The notes below the pieces were generated by a model. The model ran no database searches and was not told where the DNA came from. It saw nothing but the letters and a program-made list of their open reading frames with translations. This document shows positions 30,896 to 41,591 of a stretch of DNA of 64,000 bases, piece by piece. A program made the position numbers and the translations under genes. Source of the stretch: Vibrio stylophorae (GTDB lineage: Bacteria > Pseudomonadota > Gammaproteobacteria > Enterobacterales > Vibrionaceae); the NCBI RefSeq assembly GCF_921293875.1, contig NZ_CAKLDI010000001.1, forward strand, positions 2,233,915 through 2,297,914. The letters run 5' to 3'. Every line of letters starts with the position of its first letter. The stretch's first letter is position 1.

Positions 30896-31909
30896 TTATT
30901 TTGATTCAAGCGCCTTGATACGCTTGTGCATCTCTTCAATTTTCATGACACGCGCAGCCATTTTACGCCAGTCGCGGTTTTTCAATTGAGGAATACCTGA
31001 CGAGTAAACGCCTGGCTCTTCGATATCACGGGTCACCATGGTGTAGCCTGTAATATGCACGCCATCACAGATATTGATATGCCCATTAATACCAACGTGA
31101 CCACCAACAATACAGTATTGACCAATGGTCACACTGCCAGCGATACCTGTTGAGCCAGCAACGGCTGAGCCTTGACCAATTTCAACGTTATGGCCAATTT
31201 GCACTTGGTTATCAATAATCACATTTGATGCAATGATGGTGTTATCGATGGCACCACGGTCAATGGTGGTTGATGCACCAATCTCAACATGGTCACCAAT
31301 CACAACAGCACCTGTTTGCGGAATCTTAATCCAGCGCCCTTGCTCATTGGCATAACCAAAGCCATCGGCACCAATGACTGTATTGGCTTGCACTAAGCAA
31401 TGCTCACCCATGATCACGTCATGATACACAGCCACATTAGCCCAAAGCTGGCTATATGCGCCAATGCGCGCATTTTTACCGATAAAGCACCCAGCACCAA
31501 TCACGGCATGATCGCCAATCACTGCGCCAGTTTCGATCACCACATTAGGACCAATCGCCACTTGCTCACCAATGGTTGCATCTTCTGCAATCACAGCACT
31601 AGCTGCAATACCCACTGATGCGGCGGTTGGCGTGGTATCAAATAGCTGCGCTACTTTAGCATAAGCGACATATGGGTCAGCGACGATCAGTGCGTTGCCA
31701 TTGCAATAACTGCGGTCGGCCTCGCGAATCATCACCGCACCCGCTGCTGTTGTTGCTAAATGAGGGCGGTATTTTGCTTTTGATAGAAATGTAATCTGGT
31801 CAGATTGTGCTTTATCCATAGCAGCGACAGCGGAGACCAAGTGGTCTCCGTTGCCAACCAATTCAGCACCGAGTTTTTCGGCAAGTGCTGAGAGGGTAAA
31901 TTGAGTCAT
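30896..31909 (-). CDS. lpxD: UDP-3-O-(3-hydroxyacyl)glucosamine N-acyltransferase
   Basis: Third enzyme of lipid A synthesis, adding the second 3-hydroxyacyl chain; 337 residues (E. coli 341). N-terminal uridine-binding domain (~1-100), then a left-handed beta-helix of hexapeptide repeats, with the catalytic His region [16 protein letters not shown], and a C-terminal helical extension [20 protein letters not shown]. It starts 10 bp after skp. Confidence 0.97.
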   Translation of the reverse strand: MTQFTLSALAEKLGAELVGNGDHLVSAVAAMDKAQSDQITFLSKAKYRPHLATTAAGAVMIREADRSYCNGNALIVADPYVAYAKVAQLFDTTPTAASVGIAASAVIAEDATIGEQVAIGPNVVIETGAVIGDHAVIGAGCFIGKNARIGAYSQLWANVAVYHDVIMGEHCLVQANTVIGADGFGYANEQGRWIKIPQTGAVVIGDHVEIGASTTIDRGAIDNTIIASNVIIDNQVQIGHNVEIGQGSAVAGSTGIAGSVTIGQYCIVGGHVGINGHINICDGVHITGYTMVTRDIEEPGVYSSGIPQLKNRDWRKMAARVMKIEEMHKRIKALESK

Positions 31910-31919
31910 GTTCGCCCTA

Positions 31920-32432
31920 TTACTTTTTCATTTCGGCAATGACTTTTGCAGATAGGTCGTCGCCATCTGTGGCGTAGAGAAGTGCTTGAGCATCAACAAC
32001 CATGTCATAACCTTGCGCTGTTGCTACTTTCTTCACAGCTTCGCCGATCTGTTTCATCAGCTTCATATTCTCTTCGCGCTCGCGGCGATCGCTGTCTTCT
32101 TTCAGAGCCTTGGCTTTTAAACGATAGTCAGATTCTAACTCAGCAATTTCACGCTGCAAAGCGATGCGATCATCACTGGACATCAACTCACCATCACGCT
32201 TGAACTTTTCAACCTTCTTCTGCGCTTTTTCTTGGATGCGTTTCAGCTCATTAATGCGATCTTTAAATTCGCCCTGAAGCTTTTTACCAATCGCTTCACG
32301 TTGTGGCAATTGCTGCATTACTGCACCTAGATTGACATAGCCAACCTTTTCAGCAGCTGACGCAGAAACACTAAATACGCTTGATAACGCAAAAACCAGA
32401 CCAAGTCCTAATGCTTTGATTGACTGTTTCAC
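31920..32432 (-). CDS. skp: Periplasmic chaperone Skp/OmpH (GTG start)
   Basis: Trimeric periplasmic chaperone holding unfolded outer-membrane proteins; 170 residues. A signal peptide ([21 protein letters not shown], cut after the final Ala) precedes [15 protein letters not shown]. The centre is a long charged alpha-helical coiled coil, as in the Skp jellyfish structure. Start codon is GTG at 32432 with AGGAG seven bases upstream; no better ATG is in frame. Located 18 bp after bamA, so folding chaperone and insertase are coexpressed. Confidence 0.96.
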   Translation of the reverse strand: MKQSIKALGLGLVFALSSVFSVSASAAEKVGYVNLGAVMQQLPQREAIGKKLQGEFKDRINELKRIQEKAQKKVEKFKRDGELMSSDDRIALQREIAELESDYRLKAKALKEDSDRREREENMKLMKQIGEAVKKVATAQGYDMVVDAQALLYATDGDDLSAKVIAEMKK

Positions 32433-32450
32433 AGTATTACTCCTGACTAA

Positions 32451-34877
32451 TTAAAATGTTTGCCCGATGGTAAAGGTAAAGAACTCTTCATCATCGCCTT
32501 CAAAGGATTTGATCGGTTGGGCAACAGAGAAAACTAAAGGCCCCATGGGTGACATCCACTGCAATGCAACACCATAAGATGCGCGAATATTACCTGGGTC
32601 TGAATAATCAAAATATTGATCCGCGCCTGGTCCTGTATAACCAGGCTGGAAGGTTGCTTCCGTATCCCACACGCTGGCCGCATCCACAAAGAAACTCGTT
32701 CTTACTTGGCGTTGTGTGCTCTCTTCAAGGAATGGCGTTGGGAAAATTAGCTCTAAACTTGCTAATGCCACCGCATTACCACCCGTTGAATCATCGGTCA
32801 CTTCGGTAATACAGTTATTATTACCACCACCGTTGCAGCCTGAACTATAAACCGCTTTTGGACCTGCGGTATTAGAACGGAAACCACGAAGACTGCTAAA
32901 ACCACCGGCATAGTAGTTCTCGTAGAATGGTAAGATATAGTCACCACCTTCAGATGAGCCATAGCCATTACCATATCCCAGACGGCCACGCATAAGCAGC
33001 GTAAAGTCTTCCGATTTGGTCAACGGCAAGTACTGGCGAACATCATATTGTGCCTTGAAAAATTGCACATCAGAGCCCGGCGTGGTGATCTTAAAATAGG
33101 CGCGCTGGTAGTTACCCGCTGTTGGAAAATAACTTTTATTGAGGTTATTTCGAGACCATGAAATCGATGCGAAGAAATCATCGGTTTCGATGGTACTACC
33201 ATCATTAATTTCATCAATGCCCAAGCTTTGCGCAAATTTTCGCGCCTGATCATGCTGCGGCGGGTTCGAAATTTTGTTGTGATCGTAACCAATACTAAAA
33301 TCGAAATAGTTCAGCTCATCAAAGGGGAAACCCCAGCTCAGGCTCGCACCATAACTACTGTTGGTATAATCAACAATGTTCGCGTCGGATGCTTCAAATT
33401 TGTTGTAATAAATTTTACCACCGAGGCTAACGCCATCCATGGTGAAATAAGGGTCGCGATATTCTAAGCTGATATTTTGCTGGAAATCGTTGGTCATCGC
33501 ACTGATGCCCAAGCGGTTGCCGGTGCCGGCAAAGTTATCTTGCTGCAAACCAATCTGGAAACTTACCCCAGATTCATTACCGTAACCCACACCGAAATTC
33601 ACCGAGCCCACATTAGCTTCAGCAACATCATAAATGATGTCCACCTGATCTGTGGTGCCAGGAACGCGCTCAGTACGCACATCAACCGTTTCAAAGAAAC
33701 CCAATCGATTTAAGCGCGTTTTACCCGTTTCGATAGAAGCCGCATTAAGCCATGCACCTTCCATTTGACGCATTTCACGACGTAGGACTTCGTCTTTGGT
33801 TACTGTGTTGCCGGTAAATTGAATTGAGCGAACATAAATACGCTCACCCGGCTCAATATTGACATAGAGTTTGACCGTTTGATTTTCATCATCAAACTCT
33901 GGAATGGTTTGAATTTGAGGGTAGGCATAACCGACATCGGCCAGACTTTTCTTGATTTGCTCTTCAAACCCCGTCATTGCAGAGCCGTTATAAACATCGC
34001 CGACTTTGAGCGGCAACTTTGCCATCAACTGATCTTTGAGCCCTGCTGCATCACCGCGAAGCGCAATCGACTCAACGGTGTAAGGCTCACCTTCACTAAC
34101 GGTGAAAGTTACATAAACATCTTGTTTGTTTGGCGAGAGCGATACGCTGGTTTGTTCAACACGAAACTTCAAATAGCCGCGATCTAAATAAAAGCTGCGA
34201 ATGGATTCAAGATCGCCAGCAAGCGCTTGCTTTTGGTACTTATCGCTACCGAAAAAATCCCACCAAGGTAAATTAGCACTGAGCTGCATTTTTGCAGCGA
34301 GATCATCATCACTAAATTGCTCATTACCAACGAAGTTGATTTGACGAATTTTAGCTGCTTCGCCCTCTTTAAAGACCAAGCGCACATCAACACGGTTACG
34401 TGGCAAAGGCGTCACAACAGCTTGTACATCAGCGTTATATTTACCCACGCTGTAGTAAAAATCTTCAAGACTTTTTTCAATATCACCCAAAGCAGTGCGA
34501 TCAAGCGCTTCACCTACCGCAAGGCCAGCAGCCTCTAATGAAGGCGCGAGTTGCTCCTCTTTGAGATCATCGTTTCCGGCATAAACAATGCTGGCAATGG
34601 TTGGACGTTCGCGCACAGTGACCACAATGGTATTGCCTTGGCGTGCCACTTGCACATCTTCGTAATTACCAGAACGGAAAAGCGCACGAATTAATGCAGA
34701 AATATCCGCATCATTGACGCGATCACCAACACGAATCGGACTTTGCAATAGGGCAGCACCAAGAGTGACTCGCTGAAGTCCCTCAAACTGAATGTCAGAA
34801 ACGGTAAAATCTGCACTAGCAATCGCCTGTGAGCTTGAAAGCATCAATGATGCGAGCAGTAATTTTTTCATTGCCAT
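32451..34877 (-). CDS. bamA: Outer membrane protein assembly factor BamA
   Basis: Core of the BAM insertase in the outer membrane, 808 residues (E. coli 810). Signal peptide ends about ASA; five POTRA repeats (~22-420) are followed by a 16-strand beta-barrel. The conserved loop-6 motif RGFRS (in YAGGFSSLRGF) and a C-terminal Phe (FTIGQTF) are present. Loop insertion SSGCNGGGNNNCITEV (~680) has a Cys pair, seen in other BamA extracellular loops. Start at 34877 or at the ATG two codons later. Downstream of rseP with a 31-bp gap. Confidence 0.98.
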   Translation of the reverse strand: MAMKKLLLASLMLSSSQAIASADFTVSDIQFEGLQRVTLGAALLQSPIRVGDRVNDADISALIRALFRSGNYEDVQVARQGNTIVVTVRERPTIASIVYAGNDDLKEEQLAPSLEAAGLAVGEALDRTALGDIEKSLEDFYYSVGKYNADVQAVVTPLPRNRVDVRLVFKEGEAAKIRQINFVGNEQFSDDDLAAKMQLSANLPWWDFFGSDKYQKQALAGDLESIRSFYLDRGYLKFRVEQTSVSLSPNKQDVYVTFTVSEGEPYTVESIALRGDAAGLKDQLMAKLPLKVGDVYNGSAMTGFEEQIKKSLADVGYAYPQIQTIPEFDDENQTVKLYVNIEPGERIYVRSIQFTGNTVTKDEVLRREMRQMEGAWLNAASIETGKTRLNRLGFFETVDVRTERVPGTTDQVDIIYDVAEANVGSVNFGVGYGNESGVSFQIGLQQDNFAGTGNRLGISAMTNDFQQNISLEYRDPYFTMDGVSLGGKIYYNKFEASDANIVDYTNSSYGASLSWGFPFDELNYFDFSIGYDHNKISNPPQHDQARKFAQSLGIDEINDGSTIETDDFFASISWSRNNLNKSYFPTAGNYQRAYFKITTPGSDVQFFKAQYDVRQYLPLTKSEDFTLLMRGRLGYGNGYGSSEGGDYILPFYENYYAGGFSSLRGFRSNTAGPKAVYSSGCNGGGNNNCITEVTDDSTGGNAVALASLELIFPTPFLEESTQRQVRTSFFVDAASVWDTEATFQPGYTGPGADQYFDYSDPGNIRASYGVALQWMSPMGPLVFSVAQPIKSFEGDDEEFFTFTIGQTF

Positions 34878-34908
34878 TGTAATAGTGATGAATCCTTGCG
34901 TTTACTAC

Positions 34909-36267
34909 CTAGGGTTTCAACAGACGAAAGAAGTCGTTATATAACGCTAACACCATCATCATAATGAGAAGTGTCGCGCCCAATCGAAAACCAATTTCCT
35001 GAATTTTCTCAGGCACAGGCCGACGAATTACACCTTCAATTGCAAAAAACAGCAAATGTCCCCCATCAAGTACGGGGAGAGGTAGCAAGTTGACGATCCC
35101 TAAATTAATACTAATCAATGCCATAAAGGAGAGGAAAAAGACCAAGCCATAATCGGCGGTAATTCCTGCACCCTGTGCAATGGACACTGGACCACTTAAA
35201 TTATTGAGTCCAATATCACCACGAAACAGTTTGCCTATCATACTGAAAGTAAATTCAGTCATCTTCAAAGTTTTGTCAAAAGCTTTGCCAAGCGCAACCA
35301 AAGGCCCGTATTGACGTTCAAACTGATAGGCTTTTGGATAAGGCTCAAACATTGGCTGCACGCCAGCCAATCCGATCAGCTTGTCATTTCTTGTTTCAGG
35401 TGTAGGCGTCAAATCAACATGCAACGTTTGGCCATCGCGCTCAATCGTCAATTGCACAAGTTGATTCGGCGAATTCTGAATAACCTGAACAAAACTCGAC
35501 CAATCTTTGAGCGGCATCTGATTCACCGCAACAATGTGATCGCCCACCTTCAACCCTGCCTTTTCTGCCGCACTATTTGCTGAGATAAGGCCAAGCTCAG
35601 GAATGACCTGAGGCTGAAATGGTTTCAAGCCTAGCGCGCTAATCGCTGACTCTTGGTCAGGTTCAAATTGCCAATTCGCTAAGTTGACGACATAAGATTG
35701 AGATTGCCCTGCAGCATTGGTCAAAGTGAGCGTTAGTTGTGGCTCACCAATTTGCTGAACCAGAGCTAAATTCACCTCATCCCAATCCCGAGTTTGGATG
35801 TCGTTTACTGCAGTAAGTTCCATTGGCGATGAAATTTCTATCGCCGATACCACACTGTTGGGCTCTGTGCCTTCAACAATGGGCTTGAGTGATGGAATAC
35901 CAATCAGAAATGAAAGCCAATAGACAAAAAAGGCAAGCAAGAAATTTGCAATAGGGCCAGCAGCAACAATCGCACTACGTTGCCACAGCGGCTTATGGGT
36001 GAATTCTTGGCCTAACAGCTCATCAGGAACCTGCTCATTGCGAGCATCCAACATTTTGACGTAGCCGCCTAAGGGAATGATCGCCAACACATATTCAGTG
36101 CCGTCTTTACCGGTGCGGCGCCAAATCGCTTTACCAAAACCAATGGAAAAACGATGCACTTTCACACCGCATCGGCGGGCAACCCAAAAGTGGCCAAATT
36201 CATGGACGGCGACAAGAATGCCAATGAGTAAAATAAATGCGCAGGTATTCCAAATAAAAGCTGTCAT
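34909..36267 (-). CDS. rseP: Site-2 protease RseP
   Basis: Intramembrane zinc metalloprotease, 452 residues (E. coli 450), that cleaves RseA after DegS and releases sigma-E; it also clears signal peptides. HEFGH at 22-26 is the zinc site, two PDZ domains occupy the periplasmic middle (~115-310), and the C-terminal [12 protein letters not shown] motif provides the third zinc ligand. Start ATG overlaps the dxr stop as ATGA. Confidence 0.98.
   Translation of the reverse strand: MTAFIWNTCAFILLIGILVAVHEFGHFWVARRCGVKVHRFSIGFGKAIWRRTGKDGTEYVLAIIPLGGYVKMLDARNEQVPDELLGQEFTHKPLWQRSAIVAAGPIANFLLAFFVYWLSFLIGIPSLKPIVEGTEPNSVVSAIEISSPMELTAVNDIQTRDWDEVNLALVQQIGEPQLTLTLTNAAGQSQSYVVNLANWQFEPDQESAISALGLKPFQPQVIPELGLISANSAAEKAGLKVGDHIVAVNQMPLKDWSSFVQVIQNSPNQLVQLTIERDGQTLHVDLTPTPETRNDKLIGLAGVQPMFEPYPKAYQFERQYGPLVALGKAFDKTLKMTEFTFSMIGKLFRGDIGLNNLSGPVSIAQGAGITADYGLVFFLSFMALISINLGIVNLLPLPVLDGGHLLFFAIEGVIRRPVPEKIQEIGFRLGATLLIMMMVLALYNDFFRLLKP
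35793..35821 (-). promoter_or_regulatory. Candidate sigma-E promoter inside rseP, ahead of bamA
   Basis: Minus strand GGAACTT (35815-35821), 16-bp spacer, TCCAAA (35793-35798). The -35 is a perfect sigma-E consensus and the -10 fits TCnAA. In E. coli, sigma-E promoters feeding bamA-skp lie within rseP, so the position is plausible, though ~900 bp before bamA. One site found by eye; chance occurrence is possible. Confidence 0.4.
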
Positions 36268-37460
36268 CTCAATCTCTTACCTATTTCAACCTGAGCCAAA
36301 GTGCGCGCCATTGTATCCACAGCCATCAGGCTTTCCAAGTCATCTGCTGAAGCTTGAGGCAGAGTTGTGAGCACTTGCGCATTGACAGCAGCGATCTGGT
36401 CAAAATCAATACGACCACTTAAAAATGCGGCCACAGCTTCCTCATTGGCCGCGTTCAGCGTCGTAGTTGCCACTTGTCCTTGATGGCAGGCTTCAATTGC
36501 CAATGACAAACACGGATAGCGTGCAAAATCAGGCGCTTCAAAAGATAGAGTGCCCACCTGTGTAAAATCAAGCGGTGCAACCCCAGAAGCCATACGATGA
36601 GGATAGCTCAAGGCATAAGCAATCGGGGTTTGCATACTTGGTTGGCCAAGCTGCGCCAGTACAGATCCATCTTGGTACTGCACCATGGAATGAATCACGG
36701 ATTGTGGATGAATCACCACTTTTAGCTGCTCTGGGCGAGTATTAAAAAGCCAGCGCGCTTCAATATACTCCAAGCCCTTATTCATCATGGTGGCTGAATC
36801 AACGGAAATTTTAGGCCCCATGGACCAATTCGGATGCGCAATGGCCTCGGCAGGCGTGATTGCGGCAAAGGTCTCTAATGGACGCTGACGAAAAGGGCCA
36901 CCTGAGCCGGTGAGCAAAATATGAGAAATACCCGCCGCATCAAGATCGCAGGCACCAATCTGTTGTTGAGCCTGCACTGGCAAGCACTGGAAAATCGCGT
37001 TGTGTTCACTATCGACCGGTACGATTTGAGCGCCGCTCTTTTCTGCCGCACGAATAAATAACTCACCAGACATCACCAGTGCTTCTTTGTTGGCCAATAG
37101 AACACGCTTTCCGGCATTCACTGCAGCCATGGTCGGAACCAATCCTGCGGCACCTACAATCGCCGCCATGACCGAGTCAACCTCTGGCAAACTGGCAATC
37201 TCTGCCATACCCGACTCACCAGCGAGCACTTGCGTACGTGACCCGATCGCTTTTAATTGTTGCTCAAGCTGATGGGCTGCGTCGATATTCGCCATCGCGG
37301 CATAATGTGGTTGCCACTGGCAACACAATTGATAAAGGGCATCGACATTGCTGCCGGCGCCCAGTGCGTAAATTTCAATGGATTCGCGGTGAAGCGCCGC
37401 GACATTGAGGGTTGACTGACCAATGGAGCCAGTCGCACCCAAAATGCTAATGCGTTGCAT
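36264..37460 (-). CDS. dxr: 1-deoxy-D-xylulose-5-phosphate reductoisomerase
   Basis: NADPH-dependent second enzyme of the MEP isoprenoid pathway, 398 residues, equal to E. coli Dxr. [10 protein letters not shown] (~8-17) binds NADPH; metal and substrate site [10 protein letters not shown] and the flexible loop [19 protein letters not shown] (before residue ~215) are present. Its place between cdsA and rseP is the Vibrio order, not that of E. coli. Confidence 0.98.
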   Translation of the reverse strand: MQRISILGATGSIGQSTLNVAALHRESIEIYALGAGSNVDALYQLCCQWQPHYAAMANIDAAHQLEQQLKAIGSRTQVLAGESGMAEIASLPEVDSVMAAIVGAAGLVPTMAAVNAGKRVLLANKEALVMSGELFIRAAEKSGAQIVPVDSEHNAIFQCLPVQAQQQIGACDLDAAGISHILLTGSGGPFRQRPLETFAAITPAEAIAHPNWSMGPKISVDSATMMNKGLEYIEARWLFNTRPEQLKVVIHPQSVIHSMVQYQDGSVLAQLGQPSMQTPIAYALSYPHRMASGVAPLDFTQVGTLSFEAPDFARYPCLSLAIEACHQGQVATTTLNAANEEAVAAFLSGRIDFDQIAAVNAQVLTTLPQASADDLESLMAVDTMARTLAQVEIGKRLR

Positions 37461-37463
37461 GAA

Positions 37464-38327
37464 TTACCCCATCAAACCAAGATAGAGTAGCGCAAAAATA
37501 GGAAATGCTGCGGTCAGGCTATCGATGCGATCTAAAATGCCACCATGGCCAGGTAAAATCGCGCCGCTATCTTTGATATTAGCCACACGCTTAAACATAC
37601 TTTCGACCAAATCGCCCAATACAGAAATCACCACAGTGATCGCAATGACACCAAGGAATACTGGCCAATTGTTCACAGGTAATTGGAACCATGTTGCAGC
37701 GCCCCAACCCACTAACATGGCGAGTAATGCGCCACCAAACAAACCTTCAATGGTTTTATTGGGGCTCACTTTCGGTGCCATTTTGTGTTTACCAAAGGAT
37801 TTACCGGAGAAATATGCGCCACTATCGGCAGCCCAAACCAATAAACAAACAAACAAGACCAACTGCGCACCGAGCCATGCACTAGAGCCTTGCGCCATTT
37901 TTAGCAAACTCACACTCCACAAAAATGGCATCAGCGTCAGCATACCGCTGACCAATTTAAATACAGTACTTGATTGCCAAGCTTGCGCAGAGCGCGGATA
38001 GCTCAAGGTCAATGCGGTGGCAATCCCCCACCAAATCGCACCAATCACTAAGACAGCTTGACTCACAGTGTGGTTTGCTAACTCAACCAAAGAGAGAGAT
38101 TGCCCAGCCATCGCCATTGCCACCAGCGCCGGAAGCGGCAAAGACATAGCTAGAATAATGGTGGTTAATACATTGTTTTTACCGTGAACAAAACCACTCC
38201 ACTCCCAGCACCCAACTAGGGTGACCAGCGTCATGACTGCAATAAATCCGGCTAAAGGTAGATAAAAAATACCTGCAATGACTAATGGCGCCAAAATAAG
38301 CGCAGTCAAAATGCGTTGCTTTAACAA
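37464..38327 (-). CDS. cdsA: Phosphatidate cytidylyltransferase (TTG start)
   Basis: Integral membrane enzyme making CDP-diacylglycerol for all phospholipids; 287 residues (E. coli 285), about eight hydrophobic segments. The C-terminal family signature SMFKRVANIKDSGAILPGHG, followed by GILDRIDSL, is intact, including the catalytic Asp residues. Start codon TTG at 38327: CGAGGA precedes it and the reading MLKQRILTALILAPLV aligns with the E. coli start MLKYRLISAFVLIPVV. A 12-bp gap separates it from uppS. Confidence 0.95.
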   Translation of the reverse strand: MLKQRILTALILAPLVIAGIFYLPLAGFIAVMTLVTLVGCWEWSGFVHGKNNVLTTIILAMSLPLPALVAMAMAGQSLSLVELANHTVSQAVLVIGAIWWGIATALTLSYPRSAQAWQSSTVFKLVSGMLTLMPFLWSVSLLKMAQGSSAWLGAQLVLFVCLLVWAADSGAYFSGKSFGKHKMAPKVSPNKTIEGLFGGALLAMLVGWGAATWFQLPVNNWPVFLGVIAITVVISVLGDLVESMFKRVANIKDSGAILPGHGGILDRIDSLTAAFPIFALLYLGLMG

Positions 38328-38339
38328 ACTAAATCCTCG

Positions 38340-39110
38340 TTATTCACTGGCCGTAGTGAGCAATTGAGAAATCTGCTCACCGGTACAACCAAAACGACGC
38401 TCTCGATTAACATACCAAGCAATCGCTTCAGCAAAGCGGTGCTCATCAAAATCAGGCCAAAAGGCCGATGTAAAATAAAGCTCCGCATAGGCCATTTGCC
38501 ATAGCAAAAAATTACTAATTCGTTGTTCGCCACTAGTGCGAATCATTAAGTCAACATCAGGTAAATCACTTAAACAAAGTGCTTTAGCAAAAGTTGACTC
38601 ATCCACTTGAGATGCATCAAGCTCACCTCGCTCTACAGCTGTCGCCAGCTGCTGCGCGGCCTGTACTATATCCCATTTACCACCATAATTGGCGGCAATA
38701 TTTAAGACCAAACCTTGATTATTTGCGGTCAATGCTTGGGCTTTGGCAATTTGCTTTTGCAATGCGGGAGAAAAATTCGACAAGTCACCAATGATTTGTA
38801 ACTTGATTTGATGTTTGTGCAGTTTCTTCACTTCACGTTGAAGCGCATGCAAAAAGAGCTTCATTAGCAAGTCCACCTCATCTTGAGGTCGGCGCCAATT
38901 TTCACTACTAAAAGCAAAGAGGGTGAGCGCTTGAATGCCGAGCTGAGCGGCAGTACTCACCGTGCGACGGACGGCTAATGCGCCAGCACGATGTCCAGAA
39001 ATACGCGCTTTACCGCGGGCTTTTGCCCAACGCCCATTACCATCCATAATAATGGCAATGTGTTTAGGAAGTGCGTCTTTTTCAAGAGAAAAAGGCGACG
39101 AATCGGTCAT
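38340..39110 (-). CDS. uppS: Undecaprenyl diphosphate synthase
   Basis: cis-Prenyltransferase that builds the C55 lipid carrier for peptidoglycan and O-antigen, 256 residues (E. coli 253). Motif [14 protein letters not shown] (catalytic Asp), FSSENWRRP, and the C-terminal [18 protein letters not shown] are complete. A terminator lies upstream, between frr and uppS, so either readthrough or a promoter near 39111-39180 feeds it. Confidence 0.98.
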   Translation of the reverse strand: MTDSSPFSLEKDALPKHIAIIMDGNGRWAKARGKARISGHRAGALAVRRTVSTAAQLGIQALTLFAFSSENWRRPQDEVDLLMKLFLHALQREVKKLHKHQIKLQIIGDLSNFSPALQKQIAKAQALTANNQGLVLNIAANYGGKWDIVQAAQQLATAVERGELDASQVDESTFAKALCLSDLPDVDLMIRTSGEQRISNFLLWQMAYAELYFTSAFWPDFDEHRFAEAIAWYVNRERRFGCTGEQISQLLTTASE

Positions 39111-39121
39111 GATGTGTCCTT

Positions 39122-39153
39122 CAAAAATAAAAGCGCTGTGCGACGACAGCGCT
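39122..39153 (-). terminator. Terminator-like hairpin between frr and uppS
   Basis: Minus strand AGCGCTGT, loop of six, ACAGCGCT followed by TTTATTTTT. Expected to reduce transcription from the translation genes into the lipid genes. Confidence 0.8.
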
Positions 39154-39181
39154 CTATTTTAGCGATTTTCAGAGAAAATAC

Positions 39182-39739
39182 TTAGACCTGCATAAGATCT
39201 TTTTCTTTCGCTGCAAGCACGTCGTCCATTTTCTTAATTGCGGCATCCGTAATTTTTTGAATATCTTCTTGTGCGCGGCGATCTTCATCTTCTGAAATCT
39301 CTTTATCTTTCAAAAGTCCTTTCAGATCAGCGTTGGCATCGCGACGAATGTTACGAATAGCCACACGGCCTTGTTCAGTTTCACCACGAACAATTTTGAT
39401 CAAATCTTTACGGCGCTCTTCAGTCAATGCTGGTAGTGGTACACGAATCACAGTACCGGCAGACATTGGATTAAGACCTAGATCTGACATCATGATCGCT
39501 TTTTCAACTTTCTGTGTCAGCTCTTTATCAAATACAGTAATCGCCAAAGTACGTGCATCTTCAGCAATCACGTTTGCAACTTGATTCAAAGGTGTTGGGG
39601 CACCGTAGTACTCCACCATGATGCCTGATAGCAGACTTGGGTGCGCACGACCCGTACGGATTTTTGAAAGGTTATTACCCAAAGCTTCAATGCTTTTTTC
39701 CATGCGCTCTTGCGCGTCTTTTTTGATTTCGTTAATCAC
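39182..39739 (-). CDS. frr: Ribosome recycling factor (GTG start)
   Basis: Splits post-termination ribosomes together with EF-G and IF3; 185 residues, the same as E. coli. Motifs [27 protein letters not shown] and [12 protein letters not shown] are family-typical. Start codon is GTG at 39739 with AAGGTG upstream; the reading MINEIKKDA fits the family, whose E. coli member also begins with a short MISDIRKDA. Confidence 0.98.
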   Translation of the reverse strand: MINEIKKDAQERMEKSIEALGNNLSKIRTGRAHPSLLSGIMVEYYGAPTPLNQVANVIAEDARTLAITVFDKELTQKVEKAIMMSDLGLNPMSAGTVIRVPLPALTEERRKDLIKIVRGETEQGRVAIRNIRRDANADLKGLLKDKEISEDEDRRAQEDIQKITDAAIKKMDDVLAAKEKDLMQV

Positions 39740-39763
39740 GGTTTCACCTTTTATTCTATTGTT

Positions 39764-39784
39764 GCTGTCGCATCACGCGACAGC
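39764..39784 (-). other. Stem-loop in the pyrH-frr interval
   Basis: GCTGTCGC and its exact complement GCGACAGC around a five-base loop, with no T tract. Probably an mRNA processing or stability structure. Confidence 0.55.
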
Positions 39785-39793
39785 ATTCAAACC

Positions 39794-40516
39794 TTAAGAG
39801 ATCAGCGTACCTTCTTGCTCACCCATCACTACGCGACGTAGAGCACCTGGCTTATTCATGTTAAATACACGAATTGGCATCTTGTGATCACGCGCCAGTG
39901 TAAAGGCCGCGAGATCCATCACTTTTAGCTCTTGCTCAAGCACATCTTGGAAAGATAGTTCGCTATATAGCGTCGCATCAGGATTCTTAACAGGATCCGC
40001 GTCAAATACGCCGTCGACTTTGGTCGCTTTGAGCACCAAATCGGCTTCAATCTCAATACCACGCAAACACGCTGCTGAATCTGTGGTAAAGAATGGATTA
40101 CCAGTACCGGCAGAGAAGATCACCACACGACCATCACGCAATTGACTAATTGCATCGGCCCAGTTGTATGAGTCACACACGCCATTCAATGGAATCGCAG
40201 ACATGAGTTTCGCGTTCACATAAGCACGATGAAGCGCATCGCGCATCGCCAAACCGTTCATCACAGTGGCCAACATACCCATGTGATCGCCAACAACACG
40301 GTTCATACCAGCTTGCGCCAACCCTGCACCGCGGAATAGGTTGCCGCCGCCGATAACCATACCAACTTGCACACCAAGCTCAACTAATTCTTTAATTTCT
40401 TGCGCCATGCGCTCCAGAACTTTGGCGTCAATACCAAAACCTTCCTCGCCCTGCAGTGCTTCACCACTGAGTTTGAGCAAAATACGTTGATACATTGGTT
40501 TAGGATTCGTGGTCAT
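39794..40516 (-). CDS. pyrH: Uridylate kinase
   Basis: Hexameric UMP kinase of the amino-acid-kinase fold, 240 residues (E. coli 241). [21 protein letters not shown] and [15 protein letters not shown] motifs are present. Transcribed ahead of frr; separated from tsf by a terminator-like hairpin. Confidence 0.98.
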   Translation of the reverse strand: MTTNPKPMYQRILLKLSGEALQGEEGFGIDAKVLERMAQEIKELVELGVQVGMVIGGGNLFRGAGLAQAGMNRVVGDHMGMLATVMNGLAMRDALHRAYVNAKLMSAIPLNGVCDSYNWADAISQLRDGRVVIFSAGTGNPFFTTDSAACLRGIEIEADLVLKATKVDGVFDADPVKNPDATLYSELSFQDVLEQELKVMDLAAFTLARDHKMPIRVFNMNKPGALRRVVMGEQEGTLIS

Positions 40517-40555
40517 TGGGTACCTTCCAGGCTACAAATTAAGTGTTTGTGTTGT

Positions 40556-40586
40556 AAAAAGACCGCAGCCAAGGCCACGGTCTTCT
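40556..40586 (-). terminator. Terminator between tsf and pyrH
   Basis: Minus strand AAGACCGTGGCC, loop TT, GGCTGCGGTCTT (two G-U pairs in RNA), then TTTTT. Confidence 0.82.
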
Positions 40587-40608
40587 TTGCAAGCATGTCG
40601 CGAGAGGA

Positions 40609-41454
40609 TTAACCTTTCTGCGCCAATGCTACTTCTTCTGCGAAGCTTAGGCCTTCAGCTTTCTCGATACCTTCACCAACTTCTAGGCGGATGAAGTTAG
40701 AAACAGAAGCACCTTTCTCTTTTAGCACTTGGCCAACAGTTTGCTTAGGTTCCATGATGAATGCTTGACCAGTTAGAGCGATCTCGCCGGTGAATTTCTT
40801 CATGCGGCCTTCAACCATCTTCTCAGCGATTGCTTGTGGCTTGCCTTCGTTCATCGCGATTTCCACTTGAACTTCACGCTCTTTAGCCACTACGTCTGCT
40901 GGTACGTCTTCTGGGTTTACATACTCAGGACGTGATGCAGCAACGTGCATTGCGATGTGTTTTAGAGTTTCAGCATCGCCTTCACCCGCTACAACAACAC
41001 CGATTTTCTCGCCGTGACGGTAAGAAGCAAGTGCAACACCTTCGATGTACTCAACGCGACGTACGTTGATGTTTTCACCGATTTTAGCAACAAGTTCAAC
41101 GCGCGCTTCTTCGAATTGCGCTTGAAGCTCTTCGATGCTTGCTTTAGAAGCTGCAGCAGCTTCTGCAACTGCGTTTGCAAATGCAGCGAAGTTACCATCT
41201 TTAGCAACGAAGTCAGTTTGGCAGTTGATTTCAACAAGTGCAGCAACACCGTTTGATTCTTTGATGATGATTGCGCCTTCAGCTGCTAGGTTGCCTGCTT
41301 TTTTAGCAGCTTTTGCAGCGCCAGACTTACGCATGTTCTCAATCGCAAGTTCGATATCAGCGTTTGCTTCTACAAGCGCTTTTTTACATTCCATCATACC
41401 TGCGCCAGTACGCTCACGCAGTTCTTTAACTAGGGCAGCGGTAACTGTTGCCAT
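40609..41454 (-). CDS. tsf: Elongation factor Ts
   Basis: Guanine nucleotide exchange factor for EF-Tu, 281 residues (E. coli 283). N-terminal domain with [16 protein letters not shown] and the TDFV motif (CQTDFVAKD) that contacts the EF-Tu Mg2+ site. Cotranscribed with rpsB through an intergenic hairpin. Confidence 0.98.
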   Translation of the reverse strand: MATVTAALVKELRERTGAGMMECKKALVEANADIELAIENMRKSGAAKAAKKAGNLAAEGAIIIKESNGVAALVEINCQTDFVAKDGNFAAFANAVAEAAAASKASIEELQAQFEEARVELVAKIGENINVRRVEYIEGVALASYRHGEKIGVVVAGEGDAETLKHIAMHVAASRPEYVNPEDVPADVVAKEREVQVEIAMNEGKPQAIAEKMVEGRMKKFTGEIALTGQAFIMEPKQTVGQVLKEKGASVSNFIRLEVGEGIEKAEGLSFAEEVALAQKG

Positions 41455-41487
41455 GATTAAATCCTCGATTTTCCAACAAGTGGGAAT

Positions 41488-41517
41488 TAAAAATCAGGGG
41501 CCAATTTGAGGCCCCTG
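41488..41517 (-). terminator. Attenuator-like terminator between rpsB and tsf
   Basis: Minus strand CAGGGGCC, seven-base loop, GGCCCCTG, then ATTTTTAA. A partial terminator at this position is known in E. coli rpsB-tsf and would set the S2 to EF-Ts ratio. Confidence 0.75.
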
Positions 41518-41591
41518 TTCAACATACTTAGTTTAGATGAGTCGACCGTAGCCGACTCATCAAAGTCTAAGAGCTCACACGAGCAGACTAA

